This document shows positions 46,448 to 53,981 of a stretch of 64,000 nt of DNA, piece by piece. Numbering within the stretch: the first letter of the stretch is position 1; each line of letters begins with the position of its first letter. The notes under the pieces were generated by a model. The model was not told the origin of the DNA. It saw only the letters and a program-made list of their open reading frames with translations, and did not search any database. A program made the position numbers and the translations under genes. The stretch covers positions 40,681 through 104,680 of the forward strand of contig DATMXP010000018.1 in the NCBI GenBank assembly GCA_035561515.1, read 5' to 3'. This DNA is from Terriglobales bacterium (GTDB taxonomy: Bacteria > Acidobacteriota > Terriglobia > Terriglobales > Acidobacteriaceae).

Positions 46448-46493
46448 CCGGAGCTCTCCGCTGGATCCTCCTGCCAGTAGAAGGAGGCTCCGG
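46448..46493 (+). promoter_or_regulatory. Leader hairpin before the PEP-CTERM gene
   Basis: CCGGAGC (46448-46454) pairs with GCTCCGG (46487-46493), enclosing TCCT/AGGA. An alternative CCAGC/GCTGG stem overlaps it. The 3' arm ends 2 nt before the AAGGAGGG ribosome site, so a switch-like effect on translation is possible. Confidence 0.3.
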
Positions 46494-46507
46494 AAAGGAG
46501 GGTTTCT

Positions 46508-47263
46508 TTGCGAAGAATCCTGATCATTCTCGCTACTTTACTTGTCTCAACTGCCATGTTTGCCGGGACGCTGATCGTCTCCGGCGACTCGAACATCGGC
46601 AATGGCATCGACGGATCGTTTGGTGCACCGATGCCGGCCGACAACGGCCTCTTCTTCACGAATATCCTCGGCACTGGTACGAAGGTCGTTCAACAGAACG
46701 GCTACAGCAGCGGAAGTACCGGTCTGGCCGAGAATGCGATCTTCAATCTCTATAACAGTCTCGCGGGAGTTTCGATCACCGCGGTCAGCAGCTCCTTCAC
46801 GGCGACCGACCTCGCCGGTGCGAACCTCTTCATCAGCATCCTGCCGGAGACCGGGTACACCACTTCTCAGCTTGCCGCAATGGGCAGCTTCCTGGGAGGA
46901 GGAGGAACCCTGTTCCTTATCGGCGAAAACGCAGACACTGAATTCACTGCAATCAACGGTTACCTCAATACCGCTCTCACTACTCTCGGAAGTGGCATGG
47001 CCATTAACCCGGCCATGCTCGACTGCGGAAGTTTGAGAGCAGCCACCGGCGGTCAAATCGCCAACCAGCCTTTGAACGCCGGTGTCTCGAGCTTCGATTA
47101 TTCCTGTGCATCGGGGGTCACGGGAGGAACTGCGCTGTATTACGCCAGTGACGGAACTTCCTTCGTTGCATTTCAATCCATACCTGAGCCGGCTTCGCTC
47201 TTCCTCTACGGGTCCGGCCTGCTGATACTTGCGAGTGCGATTCGCCGGCGCATGCGCCGCTGA
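46508..47263 (+). CDS. PEP-CTERM sorted exported protein
   Basis: 251 residues from TTG 46508, chosen for its strong SD (AAGGAGGG, about 5 nt upstream). Signal peptide (RRILIILATLLVSTAMFAG), then a Rossmann-like or ThuA/DUF4350-like middle (FTATDLAGANLFISILPETGYTTSQLAAMGSFLGGGGTLFLIGENADTEFTAINGYL), and a C-terminal PEP-CTERM signal: IPEPASLFLYGSGLLILASAIRRRMRR. Such proteins are cleaved and exported or anchored by exosortase. No exosortase gene lies in the window. Confidence 0.88.
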   Translation: MRRILIILATLLVSTAMFAGTLIVSGDSNIGNGIDGSFGAPMPADNGLFFTNILGTGTKVVQQNGYSSGSTGLAENAIFNLYNSLAGVSITAVSSSFTATDLAGANLFISILPETGYTTSQLAAMGSFLGGGGTLFLIGENADTEFTAINGYLNTALTTLGSGMAINPAMLDCGSLRAATGGQIANQPLNAGVSSFDYSCASGVTGGTALYYASDGTSFVAFQSIPEPASLFLYGSGLLILASAIRRRMRR

Positions 47264-47279
47264 CCGCCCGCAAAAACTT

Positions 47280-47310
47280 AAGCCGCCTTGCGAAGGGCGG
47301 CTTTCTTATT
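47280..47310 (+). terminator. Intrinsic terminator after the PEP-CTERM gene
   Basis: Perfect 8-bp stem AAGCCGCC/GGCGGCTT with an 8-nt loop, then TCTTATT. Confidence 0.85.
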
Positions 47311-47406
47311 TCGGAAACGTTTATCGGTTCCCCCGAATAAACATTCCGGAGCTTCACAATCGACACTCTCATCTAATTTCTACTTTCGCTGGGGAGACTC
47401 ATACGC

Positions 47407-47739
47407 ATGCATCATGTCCGCAAAGAGAATTTGCCGTTTGTTGGGAGTTCGTTTCAGTTTATTGGAGCAGATCAGGGTGATACGAATGTTTCGGTATTTC
47501 TGTTTCACGGAAAGCCAGGGTCCGGGCCTGGGCCGCATCGTCATCCTTATGACGAGGTCCAGTTCATTCTCGAAGGCCGCGGAACCTGGACGGTAAACGG
47601 CAAAACCTTCGAAGGCCGCGCCGGAGATATCTTCATCATTAAGGCCGGCGAGATCCACTCCTTCAAAGCCGAAGGCGATACGCCACTCGTCCAACTCGAT
47701 GTCCACCAGAGTCCACGATTCATTCAGGAGAATTTATAA
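47407..47739 (+). CDS. Cupin-domain protein
   Basis: 110 residues, SD GGGGAG before ATG 47407. The two cupin motifs are present: GPGPHRHPYDEVQFILEGRGTWTVNG (metal ligands H..H..E) and FEGRAGDIFIIKAGEIHSFKAEGD. Single small beta-barrel, probably metal binding; enzymatic or sensory role unknown. Single gene. Confidence 0.9.
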   Translation: MHHVRKENLPFVGSSFQFIGADQGDTNVSVFLFHGKPGSGPGPHRHPYDEVQFILEGRGTWTVNGKTFEGRAGDIFIIKAGEIHSFKAEGDTPLVQLDVHQSPRFIQENL

Positions 47740-47751
47740 GCACCTTTGTTT

Positions 47752-47781
47752 CTGAGGCGGGCCCGCGCGGACCCGCCTCAG
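47752..47781. terminator. Hairpin between convergent genes
   Basis: Perfect 10-bp stem CTGAGGCGGG/CCCGCCTCAG with a 10-nt loop. Neither side has a T-tract, so it may be a weak terminator or only a transcript-stabilising hairpin. Confidence 0.5.
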
Positions 47782-47789
47782 TCCTGACC

Positions 47790-48794
47790 TCAGTGCGGCA
47801 CATTGATGTTTACGTTGTACTGGACTCGATAGAGTATTCCCCTCGTGTCCCAGCCCTGAAAGGTTATGAAATGCGTGCCGCTGGGTGCATTCGAAACCGT
47901 TTGCAGTAGCAAAGGGCCAGTAGAGGTAGCGACCAACGTATTGTCGATATACGCTTTCACGGCCGTAATTGGCGCAGGATTGTTCTGAATGTCGGCTTTC
48001 AGCTCGAAGGAATTTCCGACGTAGCTGTTCGGGATGGGTGAGAGGGTAGTGTCGAACCCTGGGCTGCAGGTGCCAGTCCCTTTCGGGGGACAGGAGACGT
48101 AATCCCAGGTAAATGCCGAGTTGAGAATCCTGGTGTTGCTGAAGACGTGGCCGGAAGTGTCCCACGCTACGACCGCGATAGTGTGATTTCCCTGTGTACC
48201 GGTAAATGCTCCCGTAGGGAACTGGCGGGTGTTGTACTGCGTGTCTTCCGCCTTGCCGTCCACATACAAGCGCATGGCAGAAATCGAGTGACCGGACGTA
48301 GCTGTGGCGGAAGCAGTTACCTGGTAAGAAACTCCGAGCACTGAGCCCGCAGTAGGAACACAGAAGTTTATTCCCGGAGAACCGGGAAGTGGGCAGGTGA
48401 ATGGGAAACCGTTTCCGCCATTGGCAATGACGATGAACGATATCTTGCCCTGAAAGAGTCTCCCGGAGCTGTCCCAAACGTTGATCACAACGTTGTGGAA
48501 ACCTTGCTTCATGCTGCCGTCGAGAATGAGTCCGCCCGATTCGTTCGCGAGACCCGTGACCGTCAGATGACCGTTGTCGTAGATCTTGAACTGGACAATG
48601 TACGCTGCGGGTGAGGGCGTGGAATTGAAATCAATCATGGGAGTGTAAACCATGGTTGCGTTTGGAGTGGGAGCACAAATCCTGACTCCCGGACTGGAAG
48701 GCGCGGTGCAGTCTGCGAGAGCCATCGAAGAGAGTGCGAATACAACTGTGCTGGTTATCGTTGCGAGCAGCCACGATCGCATTACGGAAAGCAT
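47790..48794 (-). CDS. Exported protein with repeated Ig-like domains
   Basis: 334 residues from ATG 48794, which has AGGAGG 4 nt upstream. Signal peptide (RSWLLATITSTVVFALSSMALA), then three repeats of about 90 residues of an Ig-like/Big fold with the recurrent pattern CxP..xxIxxVKxYIDN..VxxWDxxG (HNVVINVWDSSGRLF, HTIAVVAWDTSGHVF, HFITFQGWDTRGILY). Each repeat carries a cysteine pair near its start. Similar proteins are common in acidobacterial secretomes; function unknown. Confidence 0.8.
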   Translation of the reverse strand: MLSVMRSWLLATITSTVVFALSSMALADCTAPSSPGVRICAPTPNATMVYTPMIDFNSTPSPAAYIVQFKIYDNGHLTVTGLANESGGLILDGSMKQGFHNVVINVWDSSGRLFQGKISFIVIANGGNGFPFTCPLPGSPGINFCVPTAGSVLGVSYQVTASATATSGHSISAMRLYVDGKAEDTQYNTRQFPTGAFTGTQGNHTIAVVAWDTSGHVFSNTRILNSAFTWDYVSCPPKGTGTCSPGFDTTLSPIPNSYVGNSFELKADIQNNPAPITAVKAYIDNTLVATSTGPLLLQTVSNAPSGTHFITFQGWDTRGILYRVQYNVNINVPH

Positions 48795-48962
48795 AGAACC
48801 TCCTAAGCGGGGAGCAGAAGAGGGGGCTGCGGGTTTGTGGGTTTCTGCCGGTTTTGAGTTGCCCGGCCAATGGCACCAGTCAAAAGAAGATTGGATGAAG
48901 CGCAACTCGAAGGCTCGTATTCTCCTTCTTGTATATCTGACCTCTTTCGCTACACTACGTCC

Positions 48963-49946
48963 ATGCGGCGCATTCTGCCTGCAGTCGGATTATTCTTCCT
49001 TGCCCCACTTGTGGCGGAGTTTCTGCTTGGCAACATGTCCATCACCATGCTCGGTACGCTCATCGTGCTGGCTCCGATGTATGGCGGCGGCGCGCTGCTG
49101 ATCCGTGAAGTTGTCCGCCGCAATGACCGTGGATGGCCCACGATCATCACCCTCGGACTGGCATTCGGCATCCTTGAAGAAGCGTTCATGACGCAGAGTT
49201 TGTTCAATCCTGATTATCTCGGGATGAACCTGCACCTGCTCGATCCCGCGTACATTCCCGCGCTCGGCATTGGTGGCTGGTGGACCGTGTTCGTTCTCAT
49301 GCTCCACTCGGTGTGGAGCATTTCTGTTCCGATTGCACTGACCGAATCTTGCGTCCCCGAGCGCTCGACCAAACCGTGGCTTGGCCGTATCGGGCTGTTA
49401 GTGGTTGCAGTGTTGTTCGTGCTGGCGACGATTTCGATCACATCCTTCTCGATCAAGCAGGACCGTGTACATTTCGTCGCTTCCATGACGCAGTTCGTCT
49501 CTGCTGCCGTCATCTGCCTGGTCGTGATCGTGTTCGCGTTCCGTTTGCCGAAGCCGGCGGAAGGGCGAGCGCCCGGAGCCGTTCCTAATGCCTGGCTGGT
49601 TGGTCTGATCTCTTTAGCGGCTGGATCAGTCTTTCTGGTTGTTCCGAACCGTTGGGCATGGAGCGCCGTGATGATTTACATCACTGTTTGTGCTGGCATG
49701 ATTGGCGCGGCCGTCGCTTGGTCGCAGCGCAGCAGTTGGGGTGGTCTGCACCGGCTGGCATTAGCCGGCGGAGCAGCGCTCGCTTATGCGTGGCACGCTT
49801 TCGTTCAGAATCCTTCGGTTGGCCGAGCTGGAACCATCAATCGAATCGGCAATGTCGTTTTTGCGGCCGGCGCTGTGATCTTGCTGTTCGTCGCGGCTCG
49901 GCGGAATCGAGCCCGGCAGGAGTCGGCAAAGGTGATGTCTGCCTGA
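48963..49946 (+). CDS. Integral membrane protein of unknown function
   Basis: 327 residues from ATG 48963, about nine hydrophobic helices. A loop motif GILEEAFMTQSLFNPDYLGM recalls the EExxxR region of CPBP glutamic proteases, but the arginine is missing, so I do not call it a protease. No signal peptide. Divergent from the Ig-like protein gene. Function unknown. Confidence 0.72.
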   Translation: MRRILPAVGLFFLAPLVAEFLLGNMSITMLGTLIVLAPMYGGGALLIREVVRRNDRGWPTIITLGLAFGILEEAFMTQSLFNPDYLGMNLHLLDPAYIPALGIGGWWTVFVLMLHSVWSISVPIALTESCVPERSTKPWLGRIGLLVVAVLFVLATISITSFSIKQDRVHFVASMTQFVSAAVICLVVIVFAFRLPKPAEGRAPGAVPNAWLVGLISLAAGSVFLVVPNRWAWSAVMIYITVCAGMIGAAVAWSQRSSWGGLHRLALAGGAALAYAWHAFVQNPSVGRAGTINRIGNVVFAAGAVILLFVAARRNRARQESAKVMSA

Positions 49947-49989
49947 TCGGATCGCGGACTCGACCGGCGAGTCGTACACGACTGTCTCC

Positions 49990-50065
49990 GGTCCAAAAGA
50001 AGAAGCCGCCGGCATCCACCGGCGGCCACTAAACGCTAAGAGCTCTTAGAACGGTTGTGTTTACC
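49990..50065. repeat. Direct repeat block, copy R1
   Basis: About 75 bp, about 75-80% identical to 51477-51557. Contains the hairpin GCCGCCGG-CATCCA-CCGGCGGC, which on the minus strand is followed by TTCTTCTTTT (terminator-like), and ends in TAGAACGGTTGTGTTTACC. Confidence 0.8.
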
Positions 50066-50080
50066 AATACATAGTAAACA
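50058..50080. promoter_or_regulatory. TGTTTAC-N9-GTAAACA operator-like dyad
   Basis: Perfect 7-bp inverted repeat with a 9-nt spacer. Further single copies are at 50139 (GTAAACA) and 50169 (TGTTTAC), and again before the next propeller gene at 51638 and 51677. A DNA-binding protein probably recognises it; the nearby XRE protein is a candidate. Confidence 0.5.
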
Positions 50081-50290
50081 GTCGTATAACATAAATGAAT
50101 ACAATGATATAGATGGACATGACTGCATCGCATTCGAAGTAAACAAGAACCCATCGACAGCAGGCAATTGTTTACATTCACCGTCTCGATTAGGTGGCAC
50201 CAACATCATCATCGTACCGGATTGAGTGGGTGAACCAAAGCCATCGTGAGGTGTCCGAAGTGTGAGTCAAAGCTAGCCGGTTGTGTGACA

Positions 50291-51322
50291 ATGGCCAGCA
50301 TGAACTCAAACCGTCTGGTTCTTTTCATCGTTATCCTCGCTGCGGCCATGACATCTAGTGCCGCCGATTTTCCAAAGTGGAAGCCACGAAAAGCTGTGGC
50401 TGTCGGGAGCTCTCCCAAAGTCATTAGGTATTCACCCGACGGTAAGCTGATTGCAGTCGGAGACGCTGACGGCAATCTTAGGATCATCGCCGTCGATTCA
50501 GGATCAGTTATTAAAACCGTAGCATCCGATTTGAAACCCCTCCTCGAGATACACTTCCTCCCCAAGTCAGGACGGCTGCTGGCCTGCGGTGGCGAAAACC
50601 AGGTTCAGGTGTTTTCGGCAGCGGATTGGAAAGCGGTTGCGAACGCAGAAGGTATTCGCGCATGTGAAGCCTCCGAAGAGGAGAACCTGCTGGTTGGAGG
50701 CGACGGCAAGAAGCAGGGCGAAGCATTAGTGCTCTGGGACGTCAGGGATCTAAAACCCATGCGTCCACTGTTCAGCAAAGGGGCGAGGCCAGTCGATCCC
50801 TCCTTTGTGAAGGGTGGGCAAGTTGCGGTTTCTGTGGCACGCGTTCCTTACCTCGTTGATGTCAAAACCGGGCAAGCAACTAAGATTCAACAGACTGGTG
50901 ACGCCTCGACTGCCGTCAAATTTGAGAAAGGGCAGGGAAATCAAGCTGCCTTTTCACTAGGCGCGATGCAGGATGACGATGCTCCCACCCATCGTGTCGC
51001 AGCGAGTTGGGATGGGGAGTTGGTTGCACTTGGTCGCGGGTGGTTTGGTCAACCAGATTTCGTGGATGTTTGGGCCGTCTCAGGTATGAAACGTCTACTC
51101 AGGATCAAAGAAGAGAACACCGGGACGGATGCGAGCCTTTCATTTGACGATCAAATGGTGGCTGTGGGTTCCTCAAAGCCAGGTAACGTTTCGATCTATC
51201 GAATCAAGGACAAGAAGAAAACCACTCTGCAAGGCAGCAATCTCTTTCAGTTCAATCCGAAGAGCCTAGAATTGGCTGTGGTTCAAGACGAAACGCTGTC
51301 GTTCTACGTGCCGCCGAAATGA
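50291..51322 (+). CDS. Exported WD40-like beta-propeller protein
   Basis: 343 residues from ATG 50291 (ATG 50300 also possible). Signal peptide (NRLVLFIVILAAAMTSSA), then about six WD40-like blades (VIRYSPDGKLIAVGDADGNLRIIAVDSGSVIKTV; ALVLWDVRDLKPMRPLFS; VAASWDGELVALG). No catalytic motif. Lower GC than the flanking genome. It is bracketed by the R1 and R2 repeats, which suggests it came with the island. Ligand and role unknown. Confidence 0.75.
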   Translation: MASMNSNRLVLFIVILAAAMTSSAADFPKWKPRKAVAVGSSPKVIRYSPDGKLIAVGDADGNLRIIAVDSGSVIKTVASDLKPLLEIHFLPKSGRLLACGGENQVQVFSAADWKAVANAEGIRACEASEEENLLVGGDGKKQGEALVLWDVRDLKPMRPLFSKGARPVDPSFVKGGQVAVSVARVPYLVDVKTGQATKIQQTGDASTAVKFEKGQGNQAAFSLGAMQDDDAPTHRVAASWDGELVALGRGWFGQPDFVDVWAVSGMKRLLRIKEENTGTDASLSFDDQMVAVGSSKPGNVSIYRIKDKKKTTLQGSNLFQFNPKSLELAVVQDETLSFYVPPK

Positions 51323-51323
51323 T

Positions 51324-51476
51324 CTACAGGCCTCGAAGGAATTGGGACAGCGGCAGATTAAAACCGTCTGCGATCGTTTTGAGAACTCGGAGGCTAGGGT
51401 CCTTCTTGCCCGTCTCAATCTCGGATAAGTAACTGCGATCGACGCCCAGCATCTCGGGCATCTCAACTTGGGACCC
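51324..51476 (-). pseudogene. Truncated XRE-family regulator
   Basis: The last about 48 codons match the intact XRE protein at 53009 nearly residue for residue (QVEMPEMLGVDRSYLSEIETGKKDPSLR... against QVEMAELLGIDRSYLSEIETGKKDPSLR...). The first 23 residues, with helix 1 of the HTH, are missing: homology stops exactly where repeat R2 begins. A frame continues into the repeat from GTG 51506 but encodes a repeat-derived peptide. Probably a relic of duplication; residual expression is possible. Confidence 0.8.
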
Positions 51477-51557
51477 CGACCAAAAGAAAAGGCCGCCAGC
51501 ATTCACCGGCGGCCACTAGAAGCAAATAGCAAACAGCTTAGAACGGTTGTATTTACC
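51477..51557. repeat. Direct repeat block, copy R2
   Basis: Partner of R1 (49990-50065): same hairpin GCCGCCAGCATTCACCGGCGGC, same TAGAACGGTTGT-TTTACC end. It truncates the XRE copy to its left. Confidence 0.8.
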
Positions 51558-51828
51558 GAACAGTTGTAAAAAGCCACACAAGTACTTGACGTTAAATATA
51601 GATAAGCACGAGACTTGTCCTCGGATTCTTTGTACTTGTAAACAAAAGCTGCTACGAGTTGACCGAACCAGCATTTTGTTTACATTAGCGACAGAATACG
51701 TCTTCTACCGAAATTCACCATAAGTGGATCCACCCAGCCGTTGGACCGGGAGATTCTGAGGAGTCACATGACGACGTGATTGGCGCTCTTCCGTGGACGT
51801 AACTTCCTCGATACCTTACTGCGTCGAG
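51507..51828. other. Low-GC intergenic region before the second propeller gene
   Basis: 322 bp without a gene. Contains GTAAACA at 51638 and TGTTTAC at 51677, echoing the arrangement before the 50291 gene, and the end of R2. Confidence 0.55.
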
Positions 51829-52998
51829 ATGAGACATCGGATTCCGGAGCGAAGAGTAACCTTTCTCACAACCGTTTTAGTCTCAATAGCAACACTTTTG
51901 GGCTGCGGAGGTGGAAGACAAACATCTGCGCCATCAGGGTCTTCCACCGTCACTGCCGTCGGTTATGTCGCGAACATCAGAAGCAACTCTGTGACTGCCT
52001 TTTTACTGGACGAGATCAATGGACAAATGCAAGTTACAGCTACAGCCCCGACGGGGCCAAGTCCGGGATATCCAGCGGTAACTCCAGACAGGCGATTCTT
52101 GTTCGTCGGCAATACTGATGGAAACACGATAACTCGTCTTGCTCTCGACGGGAATGGCGGAATGAAATCGGCAGGACCTGATATTAAGCTCGTCGATCCA
52201 TCTGCTAGGCCGGTGGGCACCATGGTGTCGCCTTCCGGCAGATTTCTGTTCGTCGCAACAGTTCCAAACGCGGTAGAAGCATTCAGCATCGGCTCCCAAA
52301 ACGGCGAGCTAACCCCAGTCCCGGGTTCTCCTTTCGCGGTTGACGCAGACGCAAACACTCTGGCGATCACGCATTCAGGCAAGTTTTTGTTCGTCACGGG
52401 CACACTTTACTCGGATGCAATCTACGTTTTCGCCATCGATCAGGGGAACGGAACTCTAGCTAGAATCGCGACCTTCCACACTGGATTCCTCAACTGCGCA
52501 ATGGCTGTAGATCCAACTGACACCTACTTGGTCGTGAACGCATACATCGAGAGCAAGCTTTTGCTGTTCAAGATCGACCCTACAGGGCAACTGCAAGAGG
52601 CTCCAGGGTCGCGCGTCCCAAGCTCTTATCTGTCAACCAGTATTGCGATTTCCCCTGACGGCCGATATCTCTACATGGACGATGCGCTTGGACGGGGCAT
52701 TAATAGCCATTTCGATAACGGAATCCTTGGTTGGAAATTCGATGCTCTCAGCGGAAGTATCTTGCCAATGCCCGATTCTCCGTTTCTAGACAATCAGGTT
52801 CCATCGTCGGTAGCAGTTTCACCGAAAGGAACTATTCTGGTGGTCTCAAGGGTCAATGATCTGGACGTCGGCCATGTAGCCTCTTATCGAATAGACTCCA
52901 CCTCTGGCGCCTTGAGACCGCTCTCTGGCACCGGCTTTGACTCAGGCATCCTGACAGGCGGCGGACCCAACCACGTTGTGTTGGTTCCACGATCTTAA
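51829..52998 (+). CDS. Exported lactonase-like beta-propeller lipoprotein
   Basis: 389 residues from ATG 51829 (GTG 51793 is a longer option). Signal peptide with lipobox ATLLGC, then a seven-bladed propeller of the 6-phosphogluconolactonase (YbhE/LpxX-like) type with recurrent xFLFVGNTDGNTITRLALDGNGG, PSGRFLFVATVPNAVEAFSI, SPDGRYLYMDD blades. Despite the fold name, lactonase activity in lipidated acidobacterial members is unproven. Between XRE fragment and intact XRE gene in the island candidate. Its stop is 10 nt from the convergent XRE stop. Confidence 0.83.
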   Translation: MRHRIPERRVTFLTTVLVSIATLLGCGGGRQTSAPSGSSTVTAVGYVANIRSNSVTAFLLDEINGQMQVTATAPTGPSPGYPAVTPDRRFLFVGNTDGNTITRLALDGNGGMKSAGPDIKLVDPSARPVGTMVSPSGRFLFVATVPNAVEAFSIGSQNGELTPVPGSPFAVDADANTLAITHSGKFLFVTGTLYSDAIYVFAIDQGNGTLARIATFHTGFLNCAMAVDPTDTYLVVNAYIESKLLLFKIDPTGQLQEAPGSRVPSSYLSTSIAISPDGRYLYMDDALGRGINSHFDNGILGWKFDALSGSILPMPDSPFLDNQVPSSVAVSPKGTILVVSRVNDLDVGHVASYRIDSTSGALRPLSGTGFDSGILTGGGPNHVVLVPRS

Positions 52999-53008
52999 CT
53001 GGCCAGTA

Positions 53009-53224
53009 CTATATTCCACGGAGAAAGCGAGAAAGGCTCAACTTGAAGCCGTCTGCAATGGTCTTCAGGACACGGAGGCTGGGATCCTTTTTGCCGGTTT
53101 CGATCTCTGATAAATAGCTGCGATCAATCCCTAGCAACTCGGCCATCTCTACTTGAGTCCAGCCGCGGTCGCGCCGTAGGGCGCGGACGCGGCTACCGAG
53201 GCGAACACGAATGTCAGTGGACAC
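53009..53224 (-). CDS. XRE-family transcriptional regulator
   Basis: 71 residues, essentially one Cro/C1 HTH domain: LGSRVRALRRDRGWTQVEMAELLGIDRSYLSEIETGKKDPSLRVLKTIADGFKLSLSRFL. Start is GTG 53224; GGAGG overlaps it, so an ATT at 53212 might be the real start. It is divergent from an 80-aa gene and an 18-bp perfect palindrome lies between them, the expected place for autoregulation. Likely controls island genes. Confidence 0.88.
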   Translation of the reverse strand: MSTDIRVRLGSRVRALRRDRGWTQVEMAELLGIDRSYLSEIETGKKDPSLRVLKTIADGFKLSLSRFLRGI

Positions 53225-53257
53225 CTCCAGATAATCGCGTGTAGGCTATTGCCCATG

Positions 53258-53275
53258 TGTTGGCAATTGCCAACA
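53258..53275. promoter_or_regulatory. Perfect 18-bp palindromic operator
   Basis: TGTTGGCAATTGCCAACA, in the 71-bp gap between the divergent XRE and 80-aa genes. Size and position fit a dimeric HTH repressor site. Confidence 0.7.
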
Positions 53276-53295
53276 ATCGTGGACGGAGGACCTAG

Positions 53296-53538
53296 ATGAC
53301 AACACAGGCGGGCAGCGCCCCCAGGACGTTTGAAGTGCCGGCATCCCTTCAACGGAAGACCAAGGAACCCCAGAAGCAGATCCAGTTCAGCGTTCCGCTG
53401 TCCTGGTGGGAGGAACTGACGGATCTTGGTCGGGAATTCGATCAGAACGTCGCCACGTTCCTGCGCGAAGCCACTGAAGAGTGGCTTCGCAAGGCGCGAC
53501 AGGTCAGACAGCAATCGGGAACGCCCCAGCAGCACTAG
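53296..53538 (+). CDS. Small island protein (possible RHH/accessory DNA-binding protein)
   Basis: 80 residues, SD GGAGGA 5-6 nt before ATG 53296. Disordered basic N-terminus, then a strand-helix-helix pattern (KQIQFSVPLSWWEELTDLGREFDQNVATFLREATEEWLRKARQ) compatible with a ribbon-helix-helix protein. Its stop overlaps the convergent ginD stop by 4 nt. Under the 18-bp palindrome's promoter. I do not recognise a family; it could be a directionality factor or antitoxin. Confidence 0.6.
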   Translation: MTTQAGSAPRTFEVPASLQRKTKEPQKQIQFSVPLSWWEELTDLGREFDQNVATFLREATEEWLRKARQVRQQSGTPQQH

Positions 53539-53981
53539 CTGCGCGCCGGCCTTGAATGCACCAGCATAGGCGTCTGCCGGCGATCAATTTCCGGAAGCGG
53601 GCGATCGAGTTCGTTTTGAGGGATGCCGCGCACGTAAGCGTTGAAGGCCCAGCGTGCGAACTGCTCCAGCAGAGTGCTGTTCTCGGCGTGGAGACGCTGA
53701 TTCTCGGCTTCTAAGCGTGATATCCGTTCAGTGGCCTTCTGGAGTTGCACTGACCCCCGTACCGGCTGGTCGCCGGGTTTCAGGTTCTTCTTTCGCACAT
53801 CAAAAGCGATTCTGATGCGCTCGTGTTTGTGCAGCGCCTGCCTCGTGTATTTGCAGTGCAGCCAGCCATAAACAGCATCAATCAGAAGGTTCCAGGTTAG
53901 CGGGCCAGTCCATCCGTCCAACAGGCCCACGATTGTTTCCACATCTTCACTGGTTAGGTTTTTAGATCTCTTTGATGGCAT
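53535..53981 (-). CDS. ginD: GinD/TnpC-like small HTH and coiled-coil protein
   Basis: 148 residues from ATG 53981. N-terminal winged-helix-like part (GPLTWNLLIDAVYGWLHCKYTRQALHKHERIRIAFDVRKK) followed by a coiled coil (RISRLEAENQRLHAENSTLLEQFARWAF). Overlaps the end of the third recombinase by 20 nt, so it is the fourth gene of the operon. In GInt islands ginD is required for recombination; in Tn554 the last gene tnpC sets orientation and efficiency. The symbol is by arrangement and motif pattern. Confidence 0.78.
   Translation of the reverse strand: MPSKRSKNLTSEDVETIVGLLDGWTGPLTWNLLIDAVYGWLHCKYTRQALHKHERIRIAFDVRKKNLKPGDQPVRGSVQLQKATERISRLEAENQRLHAENSTLLEQFARWAFNAYVRGIPQNELDRPLPEIDRRQTPMLVHSRPARS

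Larger units (their letters stand above)
49947..50290. other. Low-GC intergenic region at the left edge of the island candidate
   Basis: 344 bp holding repeat copy R1 (49990-50065), a TGTTTAC/GTAAACA dyad and two further copies of that motif. No gene is seen. It is visibly AT-richer than the flanking genome. Confidence 0.6.

Noticed and set aside
49140..49200. CPBP-type protease motif in the membrane protein at 48963
   Set aside because: Only the paired glutamates are present; the arginine and later histidine motifs are missing.
51324..51506. Intact short XRE protein starting in R2
   Set aside because: Its first 10 residues are translated repeat hairpin and HTH helix 1 is missing, so it is treated as a relic.
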